Shown here: positions 61,976 through 64,000 of the stretch, in pieces
Position numbering within the stretch: the first letter of the stretch is position 1
Layout of the letters: each line of letters opens with the position of its first letter
NCBI RefSeq assembly: GCF_014266025.1
Contig: NZ_JACMYC010000001.1
Coordinates: forward strand, 310,001-374,000
Reading direction: 5' to 3'
Source of the DNA: Nocardioides deserti
GTDB taxonomy: Bacteria; Actinomycetota; Actinomycetes; Propionibacteriales; Nocardioidaceae
Length of the DNA stretch: 64,000 nt
Program-made: the position numbers and the translations under genes
Notes under the pieces: model-generated
The model's input: only the letters and a program-made list of their open reading frames with translations
What the model was told of the DNA's origin: nothing
Databases searched by the model: none

Positions 61976-62461
61976 TCAGGGACGGCGGACGCGGGTCCGT
62001 GCGAGGGTGAGCGCGAGCCAGCCGAGCAACCCGCCGATGACGGCGCCGACGGTGTTGGAGAGCCAGTCGTCGGTCGAGCACGAGCGGCCGAGCGCCGGAA
62101 CCAGCGCCTGCAGCGTCTCGATCGCGGCGGACAGCAGGCCGGCCGCGAGGACGGCCAGCGCGGGGCGGCGCGACGCCACGGCCGCGAGCAGGGCCGGGGC
62201 GACGAGGAGGACGACGTTCGCGGCGAGCTCCACCCGGCCGGGGGTCGGCAGCGTCCAGGCGACCTCGCAGCGGGAGAACAGCTCCCGGTCGACCGGCACC
62301 AGCGCCAGCGCCGCCACCGGCACCAGCGAGAGGGCCGTCGCGGCCCATGCCAGCCGCGGGCGGACGCTCAACCAGGCACCGACGAACGGGCCGAGGACGA
62401 CGAGCACCAGCAGCGCCGTGGGGGAGAGCCAGGGGTGCTCGACGAGCACGGTCGTGATCAC
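61976..62461 (-). CDS. VanZ-like membrane protein
   Basis: 161 aa from GTG 62461. VanZ-type TM bundle with LAANVVLLVAPALLAAVASR, TLQALVPALGRSCSTDDWLS, and the conserved GAVIGG loop. VanZ-like proteins are linked to teicoplanin resistance in some species but are mostly uncharacterised; here a general membrane protein. Confidence 0.7.
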   Translation of the reverse strand: MITTVLVEHPWLSPTALLVLVVLGPFVGAWLSVRPRLAWAATALSLVPVAALALVPVDRELFSRCEVAWTLPTPGRVELAANVVLLVAPALLAAVASRRPALAVLAAGLLSAAIETLQALVPALGRSCSTDDWLSNTVGAVIGGLLGWLALTLARTRVRRP

Positions 62462-62538
62462 TGCGGGGCGCCTTGCACGGCGACGACGGTACGGCGCGCG
62501 GTCGGCGTCGCGGTCGGGCAGGTGGGTACTGGCGGTGC

Positions 62539-63372
62539 ATGAGCGACGCACCCCGCCACGTGTCCGTCGAGTGGCTCCACGAGCACCTCTCCGACCCGAC
62601 CCTGCGCGTCCTCGACGCGACGGTGCACCTGACCTTCGACGAGGACGGGGCGCACGTCGAGCCCGGGCGGGAGACCTACGAGCGCGGGCACGTGCCGGGC
62701 GCGGCCTTCGTCGACCAGGTCGCGAGTCTGAGTGACCCCGAGGGCGAGGCGCCGTTCGCCGCCGTGGCCAGCGACCGGTTCGCCGCCGTCATCGGTGAGG
62801 CCGGTGTCGGGGACGACAACCGCGTCGTCGTCTACGACTCGGTGAACGGCATCTGGGCCACGCGGTTGTGGTGGCAGTTCGGGCTCGAGGGGAGCGACAA
62901 CGTGTCGGTCCTCGACGGCGGGCTGGCGGCCTGGCAGGCCGCGGGCTACGAGACGACGACCGGCAACGAGACCTACCCGCCGACGACCTTCACCGCGCGG
63001 CGCCGGCCGGAGCGGATCAGCCACACCGCCGACGTCGAGCGCGCCGTCGACGACCCCGGCGTGCTGCTCGTCAACGCGCTCGACCGCGACGCCTTCGCCG
63101 CCGGACACATCCCCGGCAGCGTCAACGTGCCGTTCGGCGAGCTGGTCGGCCCGGACGGGCGGATGCGTCCGCTCGACGAGCTGCGCGGCCTGTTCGAGTC
63201 CGTCGGTGCGCTCGACCCCGGCAAGCAGCCGGTGACGTACTGCGGCGGCGGCATCGCCGCCACCGCCGCCGCGCTCGCGCTGATGGAGCTCGGCCGCGAG
63301 GACGTGGCCGTGTACGACGGCTCCATGAACGCCTGGACCGCCGACCCGTCCCGGCCGGTCGGGACCGCCTGA
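62539..63372 (+). CDS. Tandem-rhodanese sulfurtransferase (3-mercaptopyruvate/thiosulfate type)
   Basis: 277 aa with two rhodanese domains. N-terminal RVLDATVHLTFDEDGAHVEP and RGHVPGAAFVDQ, C-terminal AFAAGHIPGSVNVPFG and active-site Cys loop VTYCGGGIAATAAALAL. The CGGGIA loop fits a thiosulfate sulfurtransferase subtype. Involved in sulfur transfer or cyanide detoxification. Confidence 0.87.
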   Translation: MSDAPRHVSVEWLHEHLSDPTLRVLDATVHLTFDEDGAHVEPGRETYERGHVPGAAFVDQVASLSDPEGEAPFAAVASDRFAAVIGEAGVGDDNRVVVYDSVNGIWATRLWWQFGLEGSDNVSVLDGGLAAWQAAGYETTTGNETYPPTTFTARRRPERISHTADVERAVDDPGVLLVNALDRDAFAAGHIPGSVNVPFGELVGPDGRMRPLDELRGLFESVGALDPGKQPVTYCGGGIAATAAALALMELGREDVAVYDGSMNAWTADPSRPVGTA

Positions 63373-63387
63373 CGCCGGGGGTCGGCC

Positions 63388-63804
63388 TCAGCCGAGGAGG
63401 TGCTGGCTCAGGTCGCCGGTGAGGTCGAGCCGCATCGAGCGGGTGGCGAACCACCAGGTGCCGTCGACCCGGGTGAACGTGTCGACGTAGCGTCCGGCCG
63501 CGACCGCCTGGAGCGGGAGGTCGGGGGTCGCCTGGAGGACGGTGAACCGGGAGCGGCAGGTCGCGGTCCCCGCGGCCTCGTCGACGTCGATGATCGGGTT
63601 GCTGACGACGTGGTGGCTGAGCGGGCGTCCGGTCGGTTCGTGGAGCCGCAGCGTGGCGGCGTACATCTGCTTCACCGCGGCCGGACCCTCGTGGCCGACG
63701 ACGCTGCCGTGCTCGAACAGCGCCGCGACGCCGTCGAGGTCGCCGGCGTCGACGTGCTCGGCGTAGCGGTAGAGGAGGTTCTCGATCGCGCGTGCGCTGT
63801 CCAC
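63388..63804 (-). CDS. SnoaL/NTF2-like protein
   Basis: 138 aa from GTG 63804. NTF2-fold: ENLLYRYAEHVDAGDLDGVA, LFEHGSVVGHEGPAAVKQMY, HHVVSNPIIDVDEAAGTATC and DGTWWFATRSMRLDLTGD. Related proteins are hydratases or isomerases (including ketosteroid isomerase-like) or scaffold domains. A steroid link is possible but not supported by sequence alone. Convergent with the rhodanese gene. Confidence 0.75.
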   Translation of the reverse strand: MDSARAIENLLYRYAEHVDAGDLDGVAALFEHGSVVGHEGPAAVKQMYAATLRLHEPTGRPLSHHVVSNPIIDVDEAAGTATCRSRFTVLQATPDLPLQAVAAGRYVDTFTRVDGTWWFATRSMRLDLTGDLSQHLLG

Positions 63805-63878
63805 GCCTCGCAACCTAGCCGCGGGAGCGGGTCCGTGCCGGAGGTATGCCGGTGGCCGTGTGCGGAACCGGGAGCGCA

Positions 63879-64000
63879 TGACCGGATGGATCGTCCTCGT
63901 CGTCGTGCTCGTCGCGATCGCTGTCGGCTACTTCCTCGCCAGCACCCGCTCGGCCAAGCAGGAGCAGCGCCGGATGGACGACGGCATCGCCGGGGAGCAC
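63879..64000 (+). CDS. Small one-TM protein (partial, right edge)
   Basis: Begins MTGWIVLVVVLVAIAVGYF and continues with a basic/acidic tail to the window end. One TM helix, then charged residues (ASTRSAKQEQRRMDDG). Incomplete, family not recognised. Confidence 0.5.

Overview
High-GC actinobacterial chromosome segment. Heavy use of GTG starts, 1-8 bp gene overlaps, an mce4-type sterol importer, F420/LLM-type enzymes and a KstR-type regulator all fit a Nocardioides-like (Propionibacteriales/Corynebacteriales-related) soil actinomycete. No tRNA, rRNA, CRISPR array, insertion sequence or phage gene was recognised. All function calls below come from reading motifs and gene order; no database search was run.

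Region by region. (1) 1-5968: a tightly overlapping minus-strand operon encodes a GAF-PP2C phosphatase, a cellulose-synthase-like GT2, a STAS anti-anti-sigma factor, an RsbW-like kinase and a secreted GH26 glycanase that runs off the left edge; an OmpR-type response regulator is divergent. It looks like an exopolysaccharide system controlled by partner switching. (2) 5992-7298: K+-channel-like protein and DUF1707 protein. (3) 7346-20747: mce4-type sterol importer (yrbE4AB, mce4A-F, two Mas proteins), then a second operon of ferredoxin reductase, FdxD-type ferredoxin, Hsd4A-type and other SDRs and a PPOX protein. (4) 20940-31759: KstR, a GT4/methyltransferase/alpha-alpha-barrel cluster, a FadE34-type fused acyl-CoA dehydrogenase, a CDP-glycerol-transferase-like protein, a LipC-like esterase and a wax ester synthase/DGAT. 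(5) 31777-37824: LigD-like PE-Pol protein without ligase, small accessory genes, and HelR preceded by a rifamycin-associated element. (6) 37915-46908: FNT channel, an Fe-S/FAD oxidase pair with APC permease and LLM enzyme, and an OatA-like acyltransferase. (7) 46980-54620: mixed small genes (DUF488, USP, DUF2200, a broken DUF222 gene, an ECF sigma/PASTA pair, GrpB, LuxR). (8) 54660-60373: alpha/beta hydrolase and the igr-type sterol side-chain operon (fused ChsE1-ChsE2, ChsH2 split in two, ChsH1, Ltp2). (9) 60384-64000: copper-box DUF4396 gene, SMR exporter, VanZ, rhodanese, SnoaL-like protein and a partial gene.

How it works together. Six sites with the same GAACACGTT core, matching or nearly matching the published KstR consensus TnnAACnnGTTnnA, sit just upstream of the mce4 operon, the FNR-fdxD-hsd4A operon, the GT4 cluster next to kstR, fadE34, the DGAT gene and the chsE operon. 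The window is therefore largely one steroid uptake and side-chain degradation regulon, with envelope-glycosylation and neutral-lipid genes apparently wired to the same repressor. Two structural rearrangements stand out: ChsE1 and ChsE2 are one polypeptide, and ChsH2 is two.
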